From JAWKWH01 sp963669415 (lineage in GTDB: Bacteria; Pseudomonadota; Alphaproteobacteria; Rhizobiales; Rhizobiaceae): a stretch of 64,000 bases of DNA. Each line of letters begins with the position of its first letter. Within the stretch, counting starts at the first letter, position 1. Below the pieces are notes generated by a model, which worked only from the letters and a program-made list of their open reading frames with translations, did not search any database and was not told where the DNA came from. The DNA lies in assembly GCA_963669415.2 (NCBI GenBank), contig CAXXPS010000003.1:186001-250000 (forward strand). Reading direction: 5' to 3'. The position numbers were made by a program, and so were the translations under genes. This document shows, piece by piece, positions 32,947 to 42,433 of the stretch.

Positions 32947-34368
32947 CTAGTCCTCCATCACCCAGGTATCCTTGGTGCCGCCTCCCTGCGAGGAGTTGAC
33001 GACGAGAGAGCCCTTTTTCAGGGCGACCCGGGTCAGGCCGCCCGGTGTGATGCGGACGCGATCGCCAACCAGTACGAAGGGCCGTAAATCCACATGCCGG
33101 GGAGCAATTCCCTTGGAGACAAATGTCGGGGTTGCCGAAAGTGCCAGGGTTGGCTGGGCAATATAGTTGCGGGGATTGGCATTGATCAGCCGGGTGAATT
33201 GATCGCGCTGTTTCTTTGTCGATTGCGGGCCAACGAGCATGCCGTATCCACCCGACCCGTGAACTTCCTTGACGACGAGGTCATTGAGGTTGGCGAGCAC
33301 GTGATTGCGGTCGTCTTTCTTGGCGCAATTGAAGGTCGGCACATTGTTGAGAATGGGCCGCTCTCCGGTATAGAACTCAACGATTTCCGGAACATAGGTG
33401 TAGACGAGTTTGTCATCGGAAATGCCGGTGCCGGGTGCGTTGACCAGTGTGACATTGCCGGCGCGATAGACCTCGAAAAGCCCTGCAACACCCAGAGTGG
33501 AATCGCGGCGGAAGGTCAGGGGATCGAGGAAATCATCGTCGATCCTGCGATAGATCACGTCGATGCGTTTCGGCTTGCGGGTCGTCCGCATGTAGACAAA
33601 CCCGTCCTCAACGAAGAGGTCGTTGCCTGACACCAGTTCGACGCCCATCTGATCGGCAAGGAAGGAGTGTTCGAAAAAAGCCGAATTGTAGATGCCCGGT
33701 GTCAGTACCACGATGGTCGGTTCGTGATCGCAGTTGGCCGGTGCAAGGCTGGCGAGCGTCTGGCGCAGCATTTCGGGATACTGCTCGACCGGTGCAATGC
33801 GTTGATGGGTGAACAGTTCGGGCGCCAGCCGCATCATGGTTTCGCGATCTTCCAGCATGTAAGAAACGCCCGAGGGCGTGCGCAAATTGTCTTCCAGGAC
33901 ATACCATTCGCTTTCGCCGACCCTGACGATGTCAACACCGATGATGTGAGCGTAGATGCCGCGAGGCGGTTGAAAATTCATCATCTGCGGAACAAAGACA
34001 TCGTTCTGGACGATCAACTCTGCGGGGATTCGTCCTGCGCGAATGATTTCCTGGCGATTGTAGATGTCGTGAAGAAACGCGTTCAGTGCCTTGACGCGTT
34101 GTTCGATACCGCGCTCCAGCCGTCGCCATTCATGGGCGGCAATGATGCGGGGAATAACGTCAAAGGGGATGAGCCGCTCGGTGGCCTCTTCGGATCCGTA
34201 GACGTTGAAGGTGATGCCGCTGCGCCGGAAAATCACCTCGGCAGCCTTCATCTTGTTTTTCAGGTCAGCGGCCGATTGGGTGGCCAGCCATTCATCAAGC
34301 ATTCGATATGGCTCGCGAACCGAACCATCCGGGTTGTGCATCTCGTTGAAGATCGCCTTGTCCGTCAC
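32947..34368 (-). CDS. Circularly permuted type 2 ATP-grasp protein
   Basis: The 473-residue protein belongs to the COG2308 family: FNEMHNPDGSVREPYRML at the N-terminus, ERLIPFDVIPRIIAAHEW, YVLEDNLRTPSGVSYMLEDR with metal/ATP residues near 167-186, and HGSGGYGMLVGP in the C-terminal half. Such enzymes are predicted to make amide bonds to peptides. The GTG at 34368 has AGGAG just upstream; a TTG at 34419 in the same frame lacks a binding site, and ATG 34341 is a further option. First gene of the run to alpha-E and transglutaminase. Confidence 0.87.
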   Translation of the reverse strand: MTDKAIFNEMHNPDGSVREPYRMLDEWLATQSAADLKNKMKAAEVIFRRSGITFNVYGSEEATERLIPFDVIPRIIAAHEWRRLERGIEQRVKALNAFLHDIYNRQEIIRAGRIPAELIVQNDVFVPQMMNFQPPRGIYAHIIGVDIVRVGESEWYVLEDNLRTPSGVSYMLEDRETMMRLAPELFTHQRIAPVEQYPEMLRQTLASLAPANCDHEPTIVVLTPGIYNSAFFEHSFLADQMGVELVSGNDLFVEDGFVYMRTTRKPKRIDVIYRRIDDDFLDPLTFRRDSTLGVAGLFEVYRAGNVTLVNAPGTGISDDKLVYTYVPEIVEFYTGERPILNNVPTFNCAKKDDRNHVLANLNDLVVKEVHGSGGYGMLVGPQSTKKQRDQFTRLINANPRNYIAQPTLALSATPTFVSKGIAPRHVDLRPFVLVGDRVRITPGGLTRVALKKGSLVVNSSQGGGTKDTWVMED

Positions 34369-34512
34369 TGTGCTCCTGCAGATATCGCGTGTTGCGGACA
34401 AATCGTCCGAGATGGCCAAAAGGATGGCCCGAGCCTTGGGAGTTTGTCAAATGGCTCGCAGACAAGTGTTACTCGCCGCTGGAACGCTCAGTTTAAGGCT
34501 GCGGCAGCCTGG

Positions 34513-37500
34513 CTATTGCCCAAACCCTCCCGCTGTAGGCGTCGTGACGATCACCGCCTCTCCGGCTTCCAGTTCCGTCTGGTCGCAAGCTTTCAACTCC
34601 TCGATCGTTCCGTCCAGGCGGCGGATTTCGGTTTTGCCGACACGGCCGTCGCCACCGCCATTGATGCCCTGAGGCGGGCGGTTGCGGTGCGAGGACAGGA
34701 TGGCGCACTCCATTTTCTCCAGGAAACGGACTGTGCGCCTGGTTCCGTTACCTGCGGAAAACTTGCCCTTACCGCCGGAGCCTTCGCGAATGTGGAAATC
34801 TTCAAGCAGAACCGGAAAGCGCAGTTCGAGGATTTCGGGATCCGTCAGCCGCGAGTTGGTCATGTGGGTGTGAACACCCGACGTGCCGTTAAAGCCGCGG
34901 CCTGCATTTGTCTGACCGGCTGGTGAGCCCGAACAGATGGTCTCATAATACTGATACTTGTCGTTGCCGTAGGTCAGATTGTTCATCGTGCCCTGGGCAT
35001 TTGCGATCGCGCCCATGGCGCCAAACACCGCATTGGTGACGTGTTGCGACGTCTCCACATTGCCGGCAACGACGGCGGCCGGATAGGACGGCCTCAGCAT
35101 GCAGCCATCGGGAATGATGATGTTGATCGGGCGCAGGCAACCGGCATTCATCGGAATGTTGCCCTCGACCATGACGCGGAAGGCATAAAGCACGGCAGCG
35201 CGGGCGACCGGTTCCGGCGCGTTGAAATTGTTTTTCATCACATCGGACGTGCCGGTGAAATCCACCGTCGCCTCGCGGTTTTCGCGATCGATGGTGATCC
35301 TGACGCAGATCTTCTGGCCGGTGTCGGTCGGGTATTCGTAGGCCGATTCATCCGGCAGGCGTTCGAGCACCCGCCGCACGCTTTCAGCCGCATTGTCCTG
35401 CACGTGACCCATATAGGCTTCGACAACGTCGAGGCCGAAATGGTCGACCATCTTGCGCAGTTCTGCGACGCCCTTCTCGTTGGCGGCAACCTGCGCTTTG
35501 AGGTCGGCCATGTTCTGATGAACGTTGCGCACGGGGTAAGGGTGGTCTGTGAGCAGTTCCGCCAGCTCCTTTTCAAGGAAGGTGCCTTTTGAGACCATGC
35601 GGAAATTATCGATGAGCACGCCTTCCTCATCGACGGTTGTTGCCAGCGGGGTCATCGAACCCGGTGCGGTGCCGCCGACATCGGCATGGTGGCCCCGCGA
35701 CGCCGAATAAAACAGGATCTCGTTACCTTCATCATCGAAGACCGGAGTGACGACCGTGATGTCCGGCAGGTGCGTGCCGCCATTATAGGGCGCGTTGAGG
35801 ACGAAGACGTCACCTGGATGGATGTCACCTTCGTTCAGTCGAATGACCGTTTCGACGGACCGGTCCATTGAACCCAGATGCACCGGCATATGAGGCGCAT
35901 TGGCGACCAGTGCGCCCTGGCGGTCAAAGACCGCACACGAAAAGTCCAGCCGCTCCTTGATGTTGACGGAGTAGGCGGTGTTTTGCAGCGTCACGCCCAT
36001 CTGCTCGGCGATCGACATGAAGAGGTTGTTGAAGACTTCCAGCATGACCGGGTCGGCTTCAGTGCCGACCGCGGCGGCGCGGGCTTTTGCTTCGTAACGC
36101 CGCAGCAGCACATGATCGCGGGCAGTGATTTCAGCGCGCCAGCCAGCTTCGACGACGATAGTCTGATGGCTTTCGATGATGAGCGCCGGGCCGGTGACGG
36201 TGTAGCCCGGCTTCAGATCTTCGCGGCGAACGATGGCTGCCTCATTCCATTCACCTTCTGCGAACATTTTTGCGCTTTCCGAAGCGCCGGCTTCGCGGGC
36301 ATCGAGCGCCGATTCACTCTCATCGCGGCCCTGGTCACGCATATCGATGGCCTCGACGTCGATGGCTTCGACCACCAGCGGTTTGTCGTCGTAGATGAAA
36401 CCGAACTGCGCCTTGTGTGCGGCTTCGAAATCAGCCTTCGCATCGGCCAGCGAAAATTCCTCGAACGGAATGGGAAGCGAGGTGTCGGTGCCGTCATAGC
36501 GAAGCTGCAGGATTGGCCGCCAGGCAATGTCATCGTCTGTGATGCCCTGATCGTTCAACTCCTTGTAGACGGTTTTTCGCAGATGATCGGCAAGTGAGCG
36601 GATTTCGATCAGGCTTTCTTCACCGAATGGTTTGACCAGTGCCTGGCTGCGTGAGGCAAATACTGCGGCAAGACCTATGCCGTAGGCGGAAAGAAGCCCG
36701 GAGAACGGATGGACGAGAACCGCTTCCATGCCAAGCGCATCGGCGACAAGACAGGCGTGCTGGCCACCGGCACCGCCAAAGCAGTTGAGCAGATATTCGG
36801 TGACATCGTAGCCGCGCTGAACCGAGATTTTCTTGATCGCATTGGCCATGTTTTCGACCGCGATGGTGATGAAGCCCTCGGCAACGTCTTCTGCGGTGCG
36901 GCCGTCGCCTGCTTCAGCAGCAAGGGCAGCAAATTTTTCCCTGACAATATCGGTGTCGAGCGCCTGGTTCTGGTTGGGTCCGAATATGGCCGGAAAGAAT
37001 TGCGGTTGCAGTTTTCCGAGCATGACATTGGCATCGGTCACTGCCAGCGGCCCGCCCCGGCGGTAACAGGCGGGGCCGGGATTGGCGCCGGCCGAATCGG
37101 GGCCTGCCTGGAACCGTCCGGCCTCGTAGTGGAGAATTGAGCCACCACCGGCGGCAACCGTGTGGATGCGCATCATCGGTGCGCGGATGCGGACACCGGC
37201 AACTTCTGTATCGAAGGCGCGTTCATATTCGCCGTCGTAGTGGGCAACGTCTGTCGACGTGCCGCCCATGTCAAAGCCGATCACCTTTTCAAAGCCGGCC
37301 AGCCGGGCTGTCTCGACCATGCCGACAACACCGCCGGCGGGACCCGACAGGATGGCGTCCTTGCCCTGGAACATGTCGGCGGCGGTGAGCCCGCCCGAAG
37401 ACATCATGAATTTGAGGCGGGGAGACTCAGAACCGTTTCCTGCTCCCAGTTCACCGGCCACCTGTTCGACATATCGCGACAGAATCGGCGACAGATAAGC

Positions 37501-38136
37501 ATCGACAACCGTGGTGTCGCCGCGGCCGACGAGCTTGACTAGCGGCGAGACAGTGTGGCTGACCGAAATCTGCGAAAATCCGATTTGGTGACAGAGGCTT
37601 GCGGCCATCGCCTCATGCGCCGGATGGTTCCAGGCATGCATAAAGACAATGGCGACAGCGTCGATGCCGTCTTGCTTTGCCGCGCGAATATCAGCCTCGA
37701 TCTCATCGAATTTGGGCATGGTCTCGACATGACCGTCGGCGCGGATGCGTTCGTCGACCTCGATCACCCGCTCGTAGAGCTGCTCAGGCAGGATGATTTC
37801 CTTGGCGAAGATGTCGGGCCGGGCCTGATAGGCGATTTTCAGCGCGTCGCGGAAACCCTTGGTGATCAACAGCAGTACGCGGTCGCCCTTGCGTTCAAGC
37901 AGCGCGTTGGTGGCGACGGTGGTTCCCATTTTGACCTCGCCGACCATCTGTGACGGGATCGTTTCATCATTGTCGACGCCAAGCAGATTGCGAATGCCCT
38001 GGATCGCCGCGTCGCGGTAGGCTTCGGGATTTTCCGACAGGAGCTTTCTGGCGTGCAGTCCACCATCCGGGTCGCGGCCGATGACGTCGGTGAATGTGCC
38101 GCCGCGATCAATCCAGAAATCCCACTTGCCAGCCAT
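34513..38136 (-). CDS. 5-oxoprolinase / hydantoinase, fused A and B subunits
   Basis: The 1207-residue protein joins a HyuA-like ATPase half (about 1-680) and a HyuB-like half (about 694-1207), as in eukaryotic and some bacterial 5-oxoprolinases. Seen are FWIDRGGTFTDVIG at 7-20, GFDMGGTSTDVAHYDGEYE near 284-302, HTVAAGGGSI near 320, and in the second half NIKERLDFSCAVFD, VLNAPYNGGTHLPD and the glycine-rich GGKGKFSAGNGTRR. It would open 5-oxoproline to glutamate with ATP, or act on a hydantoin. The gene stands alone and is divergent from a winged-helix regulator. Confidence 0.88.
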   Translation of the reverse strand: MAGKWDFWIDRGGTFTDVIGRDPDGGLHARKLLSENPEAYRDAAIQGIRNLLGVDNDETIPSQMVGEVKMGTTVATNALLERKGDRVLLLITKGFRDALKIAYQARPDIFAKEIILPEQLYERVIEVDERIRADGHVETMPKFDEIEADIRAAKQDGIDAVAIVFMHAWNHPAHEAMAASLCHQIGFSQISVSHTVSPLVKLVGRGDTTVVDAYLSPILSRYVEQVAGELGAGNGSESPRLKFMMSSGGLTAADMFQGKDAILSGPAGGVVGMVETARLAGFEKVIGFDMGGTSTDVAHYDGEYERAFDTEVAGVRIRAPMMRIHTVAAGGGSILHYEAGRFQAGPDSAGANPGPACYRRGGPLAVTDANVMLGKLQPQFFPAIFGPNQNQALDTDIVREKFAALAAEAGDGRTAEDVAEGFITIAVENMANAIKKISVQRGYDVTEYLLNCFGGAGGQHACLVADALGMEAVLVHPFSGLLSAYGIGLAAVFASRSQALVKPFGEESLIEIRSLADHLRKTVYKELNDQGITDDDIAWRPILQLRYDGTDTSLPIPFEEFSLADAKADFEAAHKAQFGFIYDDKPLVVEAIDVEAIDMRDQGRDESESALDAREAGASESAKMFAEGEWNEAAIVRREDLKPGYTVTGPALIIESHQTIVVEAGWRAEITARDHVLLRRYEAKARAAAVGTEADPVMLEVFNNLFMSIAEQMGVTLQNTAYSVNIKERLDFSCAVFDRQGALVANAPHMPVHLGSMDRSVETVIRLNEGDIHPGDVFVLNAPYNGGTHLPDITVVTPVFDDEGNEILFYSASRGHHADVGGTAPGSMTPLATTVDEEGVLIDNFRMVSKGTFLEKELAELLTDHPYPVRNVHQNMADLKAQVAANEKGVAELRKMVDHFGLDVVEAYMGHVQDNAAESVRRVLERLPDESAYEYPTDTGQKICVRITIDRENREATVDFTGTSDVMKNNFNAPEPVARAAVLYAFRVMVEGNIPMNAGCLRPINIIIPDGCMLRPSYPAAVVAGNVETSQHVTNAVFGAMGAIANAQGTMNNLTYGNDKYQYYETICSGSPAGQTNAGRGFNGTSGVHTHMTNSRLTDPEILELRFPVLLEDFHIREGSGGKGKFSAGNGTRRTVRFLEKMECAILSSHRNRPPQGINGGGDGRVGKTEIRRLDGTIEELKACDQTELEAGEAVIVTTPTAGGFGQ

Positions 38137-38188
38137 TTTTCAGCTCTCCCGGTCGGTGATGGACAAAAATAGTGCTTCGTTGTATTAG

Positions 38189-38224
38189 GAAATGAAGCTA
38201 TTTCATCGAAAATTTATCGATAAA
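38189..38224. promoter_or_regulatory. Palindromes between the oxoprolinase and regulator genes
   Basis: In the 111-bp divergent gap, GAAAT-N6-ATTTC (38,189-38,204) and the perfect 12-bp palindrome TTTATCGATAAA (38,213-38,224) stand next to each other in an AT-rich stretch. They are good candidates for operator sites of the winged-helix regulator, acting on both promoters. Confidence 0.55.
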
Positions 38225-38247
38225 ATATAAATGAGGCAAGATGGCAA

Positions 38248-38793
38248 ATGACAAAATCTTCAAATCCGGGTGCCGATAGCGGCTCGAGCGGGGTCGGGCC
38301 GGTCGTCTCGGCGTCCCATTTGGCAGATGGTGCCATGCCGTCATTGTCGGAACTGGAATTCGCCATGACCGTGGCGTCGAACGCGTTTCAGCGCTGGATG
38401 GTGCGTTGCATGACTGCGGCAGGCGTGCCGGGATTGCAGCCGATCGATGTGCAGATTTTGCACACGGTCAATCATCGCGGCCGGGAAAAGACGCTGGCCG
38501 ATTTGTGCATGATGTTCAATATCGAAGACACGCATGTGGTGTCCTACGCGCTGAAGAAGCTGGAAGCGCAGGGGCTGATCGCCACCGGCCGCCGGGGCAA
38601 GGAAAAGACGGTCAGCGTTACCGACGAAGGGGCGGCAGCCTGCGCGCGCTACCGTGAGATCCGTGAAGGGCTGCTGATTTCCGGCGTGGCGGGATTGAAG
38701 TTCGAGGAGCAGGAGATATCAAACATTGCCGCGACACTGCGTGCGCTGTCGGGCCAGTATGACCAAGCGGCGAGGGCGGCTGCGAGCATGTGA
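38248..38793 (+). CDS. Winged-helix (MarR-like) transcriptional regulator
   Basis: The 181-residue protein has a winged helix at about 60-130 (QPIDVQILHTVNHRGREKTLADLCMMFN, then DTHVVSYALKKLEAQGLI and the wing RRGKEKTVSVTDEG), of the MarR/HTH_27 type. The N-terminal 30 residues are low-complexity. It is divergent from the 5-oxoprolinase gene and likely regulates it; AT-rich palindromes lie between them. ATG 38248 is the family-compatible start; the nearby ATG at 38241 is in another frame. Confidence 0.8.
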   Translation: MTKSSNPGADSGSSGVGPVVSASHLADGAMPSLSELEFAMTVASNAFQRWMVRCMTAAGVPGLQPIDVQILHTVNHRGREKTLADLCMMFNIEDTHVVSYALKKLEAQGLIATGRRGKEKTVSVTDEGAAACARYREIREGLLISGVAGLKFEEQEISNIAATLRALSGQYDQAARAAASM

Positions 38794-38799
38794 GAATGA

Positions 38800-39096
38800 T
38801 TAGTCTACCGCTAGATCATAGTGGTGGACAAAGGTTTCTTTCAGCAGATGTTCTTCATCTGGGTGTATGACCGCCTGCTGCCAGCTTTCCCCCGAAAATC
38901 CTTTGAGTGATTCCAAGTCACGCCAAACCATGACCATGGAAAACTCGGTGGGAGATGCATCATGCGGCAATCCGACTGAAACAGACTCCAGCCCTGCTTG
39001 CGATCTTACCATCGGTAGTGCGGTTCCCAAGAAGAACTCGGCGAACTCAGCCTGTTTTCCCTCATGGACAATCGCCCTGAATACACGAAGAATCAT
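38800..39096 (-). CDS. Antibiotic biosynthesis monooxygenase (ABM) domain protein
   Basis: The 98-residue protein is a single ferredoxin-like ABM domain (ILRVFRAIVHEGKQAEFAEF, then TEFSMVMVWRDLESLKGF and the C-terminal HHYDL). Such domains act as cofactor-free oxygenases or heme-degrading enzymes, usually as dimers. It is a paralogue of the protein at 49,387-49,686. The 3' end converges with the winged-helix regulator, 6 bp apart. Confidence 0.8.
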   Translation of the reverse strand: MILRVFRAIVHEGKQAEFAEFFLGTALPMVRSQAGLESVSVGLPHDASPTEFSMVMVWRDLESLKGFSGESWQQAVIHPDEEHLLKETFVHHYDLAVD

Positions 39097-39264
39097 GTTC
39101 GCCTCACAAACTTGTACGGTGCTGATCCTGCAATATGATGACTTCAGCCCGTGACTGGCGACATTAGATCGATCAGCGATAATTCGCCAGTTTGAATCAG
39201 ATTGACGTGTTTTGAAAGCCTACCTATCGTCCCGCGTCGGCCATCGAAAATCTGGAGCCATTCA

Positions 39265-40248
39265 ATGCAATACGTGAATCTCGGCAAGACCGGCCTGAAG
39301 GTCTCCCGGCTTTGCCTGGGCTGCATGAGTTTTGGCCTGCCGGGTTGGAAGGTGCATCCCTGGGTGCTGGGCAGGGATGAGGCGCAGCCGTTCTTCAAGC
39401 GCGCAGCGGATGCGGGCATCAACTTTCTCGATACGGCGGATTTCTATTCGCGCGGTATCAGCGAGGAGATCACCGGCGATGCTGTTCGCGAATATTTCCG
39501 GCGCGACGAGGTGGTGGTCGCCACGAAGGTCGCGCTTGCCATGGGCGAAGGGCCGAACATGGCCGGTCTGTCGCGCAAGCATGTGATCGAAGCAGTTGAT
39601 GCCTCGCTGAAGCGGCTGCAGCTCGATCACATTGATGTGCTCTATATCCACCGCCTTGATCCTGATACGCCGCATGAGGAGATGCTGGAGGCGCTGGACC
39701 ATGTTGTGAAGGCCGGCAAGGTTACCTATCTGGCGGCGTCGTCCATGTGGACCTGGCAGTTTGCAAAGCTGCGCGAGATGCAGAAGGCCAATGGCTGGGC
39801 AAAGTTCGTGGCGATGCAGAATTTCTACAATCTTGCCTATCGTGAAGAAGAACGCGAGATGATCCCCTATTGCCATGCTGAGGGCGTTGGGCTTGTGCCA
39901 TGGTCGCCGATTGCGCGCGGATTTCTGGCCGGTAACCGGCCGAAGGATGGCGCGGCAACCAAACGCGGAGAAACCGACAAGACCGGCCAGGGATATTTCG
40001 GCTCAAAGGCAGATTACGCGGTGCTCGACCGGGTGGAGAAAGTCGCGGCAAAGCTGGGAGTGAAACCGGCGCAGGTAGCCTACGCCTGGGTGCTTTCGAA
40101 GGAATACATCACGTCGCCGATTGTCGGCTCGACCAAGCTTTATCAGCTGGATGAAGCAATTGCGGCGCTCGAAATCGCGCTGGATAAAAAAACGGTCGCT
40201 TCTTTGGAAGCACCGTACAAGGTTCGTGCGCCAATGGGGCATCTGTAA
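39265..40248 (+). CDS. Aldo/keto reductase
   Basis: The 327-residue TIM-barrel protein belongs to the AKR superfamily, close to the YajO/Tas-type group. The catalytic tetrad residues are in NFLDTADFYSRG (D and Y near 55-60), VVVATKVAL (K near 86) and the HRL of DVLYIHRLDPD (H near 129); IVGSTKLYQLDEA near 290 binds NADPH. TCTGGAG precedes the ATG. It lies 24 bp upstream of a GMC oxidoreductase on the same strand, so a shared role in alcohol or sugar oxidation-reduction is likely. Confidence 0.88.
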   Translation: MQYVNLGKTGLKVSRLCLGCMSFGLPGWKVHPWVLGRDEAQPFFKRAADAGINFLDTADFYSRGISEEITGDAVREYFRRDEVVVATKVALAMGEGPNMAGLSRKHVIEAVDASLKRLQLDHIDVLYIHRLDPDTPHEEMLEALDHVVKAGKVTYLAASSMWTWQFAKLREMQKANGWAKFVAMQNFYNLAYREEEREMIPYCHAEGVGLVPWSPIARGFLAGNRPKDGAATKRGETDKTGQGYFGSKADYAVLDRVEKVAAKLGVKPAQVAYAWVLSKEYITSPIVGSTKLYQLDEAIAALEIALDKKTVASLEAPYKVRAPMGHL

Positions 40249-40272
40249 CAAGAACGGAATTTCGGGGCGCCG

Positions 40273-41886
40273 ATGGCTGAGTTTGATTTCATCATCGTCG
40301 GCGCCGGCTCGGCCGGTTGCGTGCTGGCCAACCGGTTGACCGAGGACGGCCGCTACACCGTTCTGCTGCTGGAAGCGGGTGGATCTGACCGCAGTTTCTG
40401 GATCCAGATGCCGATCGGCTACGGCAAGATCTACTACGACGAGCGTTTCAACTGGAAATATGAAACCGAGCCCGAACTGGCTTTGGACAACAATCCAAGC
40501 TACTGGCCGCGCGGCAAAGTGCTCGGTGGTTCATCCTCCATCAATGCAATGGTGTGGGTTCGTGGTCACCCGGGCGACTACGACGGCTGGGCGGAACACG
40601 CCCCTGGATGGGATTGGAACTCGGTCGCGCCAGTCTTCAAGCGCATGGAGGACTGGGAAGGCAAGCCGGACCAGATGAGAGGCAAGGGCGGGCCGGTCCA
40701 CATCACCGATTTCAGCCGCGATGCTCATCCCCTGTGCGAGACCTATCTGAATGCCGTTGCCGAAGCGGGTTTTCCCATCGCGGCAGATTACAACGGCGCC
40801 GACATGGAGGGTGGCGCGCTCTACCAGATCAACACCAAAGGCGGCAACCGCATGTCTGCGGCGCGGGCCTATTTGTGGCCTGCGATGCGGCGGAAAAACC
40901 TGAAGCTGGAAAAGCACGCGCATGCGACGCGCATCGTGTTCGACGGCAAGCGGGCGACAGGGATCGAATATCGCCGTGGCAGTGAAACGCTATCAGCCTC
41001 AGTCCGCCATGAGATCATAGTGGCTGCGGGCGCCATAAACTCGCCGCAACTGCTGCAGCTGTCGGGCATTGGGCCGGAACATTTGTTGCAGCAATTCGGC
41101 ATAGACGTGACGCATGACAACGGGCAGGTCGGACAAAATCTTCAGGATCACCTGGGCCTCGACAATCTCTATCGTTCGAAAGTACCGACCCTCAACCAGG
41201 AACTTGGACCGCTGCTCGGCAAGTTGCGCGTGGGCCTGCAGTATCTGCTTGCGCGGCGAGGACCGCTGACACTCAGCCTCAATCAGGGCGGGGGCTTCGT
41301 CAAATCGCGACCCGATCTGGAGCGACCGGACATCCAGCTCTATTTCTCACCGGTGAGCTACACACGGGCGCCGCCCAAGACCCGCCCATTGATGAGCCCG
41401 GACGCCTTTCCCGGCTTTCTGCTCGGTTTCAATCCCTGCCGGCCGACCAGCACCGGAGAGCTTCAGATCCGCTCGGCCGATCCGTTTGAAGCGCCGGCGA
41501 TGCGTCCAAACTATTTGACGACCGACTATGATCGGCAACTTACGATCGCTGGCGAACACATGATGCGCAAACTTGCAGCTACGCCATCATTTAGCGAAGT
41601 CATCGACCGATCAATCAGGCCTGACGATGACGTTATCACCGATGAACAGATCATGGATTACGCGGCCAAAAACGCCTGGACCGTATTTCACCAATGCGGC
41701 ACCTGCCGGATGGGCAAGGATGCATCCGCATCCGTGGTCGATCCGCAGCTGAAAGTTCATGGCGTTGACGGTTTGCGGGTGGCGGACGCCTCGATCTTTC
41801 CCAGCATCACCACCGGCAATACCAATGCGCCGGCCATGATGGTTGGCGAGATGGCGTCAGACATGATCTTGCAGGACACCCGTTAA
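40273..41886 (+). CDS. GMC family FAD-dependent oxidoreductase (choline dehydrogenase-like)
   Basis: The 537-residue protein has FAD-binding DFIIVGAGSAGCVLANRLTE at 4-23, the GMC signature PRGKVLGGSSSINAMVWVRG near 78-97, a second signature GAINSPQLLQLSGIGP near 253-268, and the active-site His pair in VFHQCGTCRMG near 471 and GNTNAPAMMVGE near 515. It is a relative of choline dehydrogenase (BetA) and other alcohol dehydrogenases. No betaine aldehyde dehydrogenase or BetI accompanies it, so choline is not assured as substrate. Confidence 0.88.
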   Translation: MAEFDFIIVGAGSAGCVLANRLTEDGRYTVLLLEAGGSDRSFWIQMPIGYGKIYYDERFNWKYETEPELALDNNPSYWPRGKVLGGSSSINAMVWVRGHPGDYDGWAEHAPGWDWNSVAPVFKRMEDWEGKPDQMRGKGGPVHITDFSRDAHPLCETYLNAVAEAGFPIAADYNGADMEGGALYQINTKGGNRMSAARAYLWPAMRRKNLKLEKHAHATRIVFDGKRATGIEYRRGSETLSASVRHEIIVAAGAINSPQLLQLSGIGPEHLLQQFGIDVTHDNGQVGQNLQDHLGLDNLYRSKVPTLNQELGPLLGKLRVGLQYLLARRGPLTLSLNQGGGFVKSRPDLERPDIQLYFSPVSYTRAPPKTRPLMSPDAFPGFLLGFNPCRPTSTGELQIRSADPFEAPAMRPNYLTTDYDRQLTIAGEHMMRKLAATPSFSEVIDRSIRPDDDVITDEQIMDYAAKNAWTVFHQCGTCRMGKDASASVVDPQLKVHGVDGLRVADASIFPSITTGNTNAPAMMVGEMASDMILQDTR

Positions 41887-41897
41887 CGCGAATTCGT

Positions 41898-42404
41898 CTA
41901 CTTCGGTTTGATGCGCCCCATGATAACCGCATCGAGATATTCGCCCTCGCGGTAGACGTAATCCTTCATCGTGCCTTCAACGACGAACCCGCATTGCTCA
42001 TAGAGCCTGATTGCGTGATCATTCGTGTGCCAAACGGTCAGGCCGATGCGGTGCAGGTTGAGCCAGTTGTCGGCCAAGTCGACCATCGCCTCCATGAGCG
42101 CGCGGCCGACGCCCTTGCACAGCCATTTCTCATGAACGGCAACCATGTTGATCTCACCAGCATGCCGGTGGCGGGGCACATCCAGATTGGTGATCAGCTC
42201 GCTGAAACCGACAACATTATCTTCGTGGCAGGCGCCAAGTTTTATGATGCCGTCAACGGGTTTGACGCGTGCCTGCGACGATTCAAGCGTAGGGTAGGGA
42301 ACCCGCATCGTTCCCATCATCGTTGTCATGGCGCTCAGGATCTCATGGACGGCTTCTGCGTCCTCGGCTTGAAGGTGCCGGATATCGTAAGTGTGCTTGG
42401 TCAT
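41898..42404 (-). CDS. GNAT family N-acetyltransferase
   Basis: The 168-residue protein has the acetyl-CoA-binding motif A in VHEKWLCKGVGRALMEAMVD near 99-118 (Q/RxxGxG/A variant KGVGRA) and IRLYEQCGFVVEGTMKDYVYREGEYLD near 131-157, typical of RimJ/RimL and PhnO-like enzymes. The target is unknown. It follows an EamA transporter on the same strand by 29 bp, so both may be one transcript. Confidence 0.85.
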   Translation of the reverse strand: MTKHTYDIRHLQAEDAEAVHEILSAMTTMMGTMRVPYPTLESSQARVKPVDGIIKLGACHEDNVVGFSELITNLDVPRHRHAGEINMVAVHEKWLCKGVGRALMEAMVDLADNWLNLHRIGLTVWHTNDHAIRLYEQCGFVVEGTMKDYVYREGEYLDAVIMGRIKPK

Positions 42405-42433
42405 GGTGCAGACAGTTTTACGTCAGATTTCTT

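Noticed and set aside
33667..34926. Plus-strand open frame of 419 codons across the ATP-grasp and oxoprolinase genes
   Set aside because: Spans two conserved minus-strand genes and their gap, with no recognisable domain.
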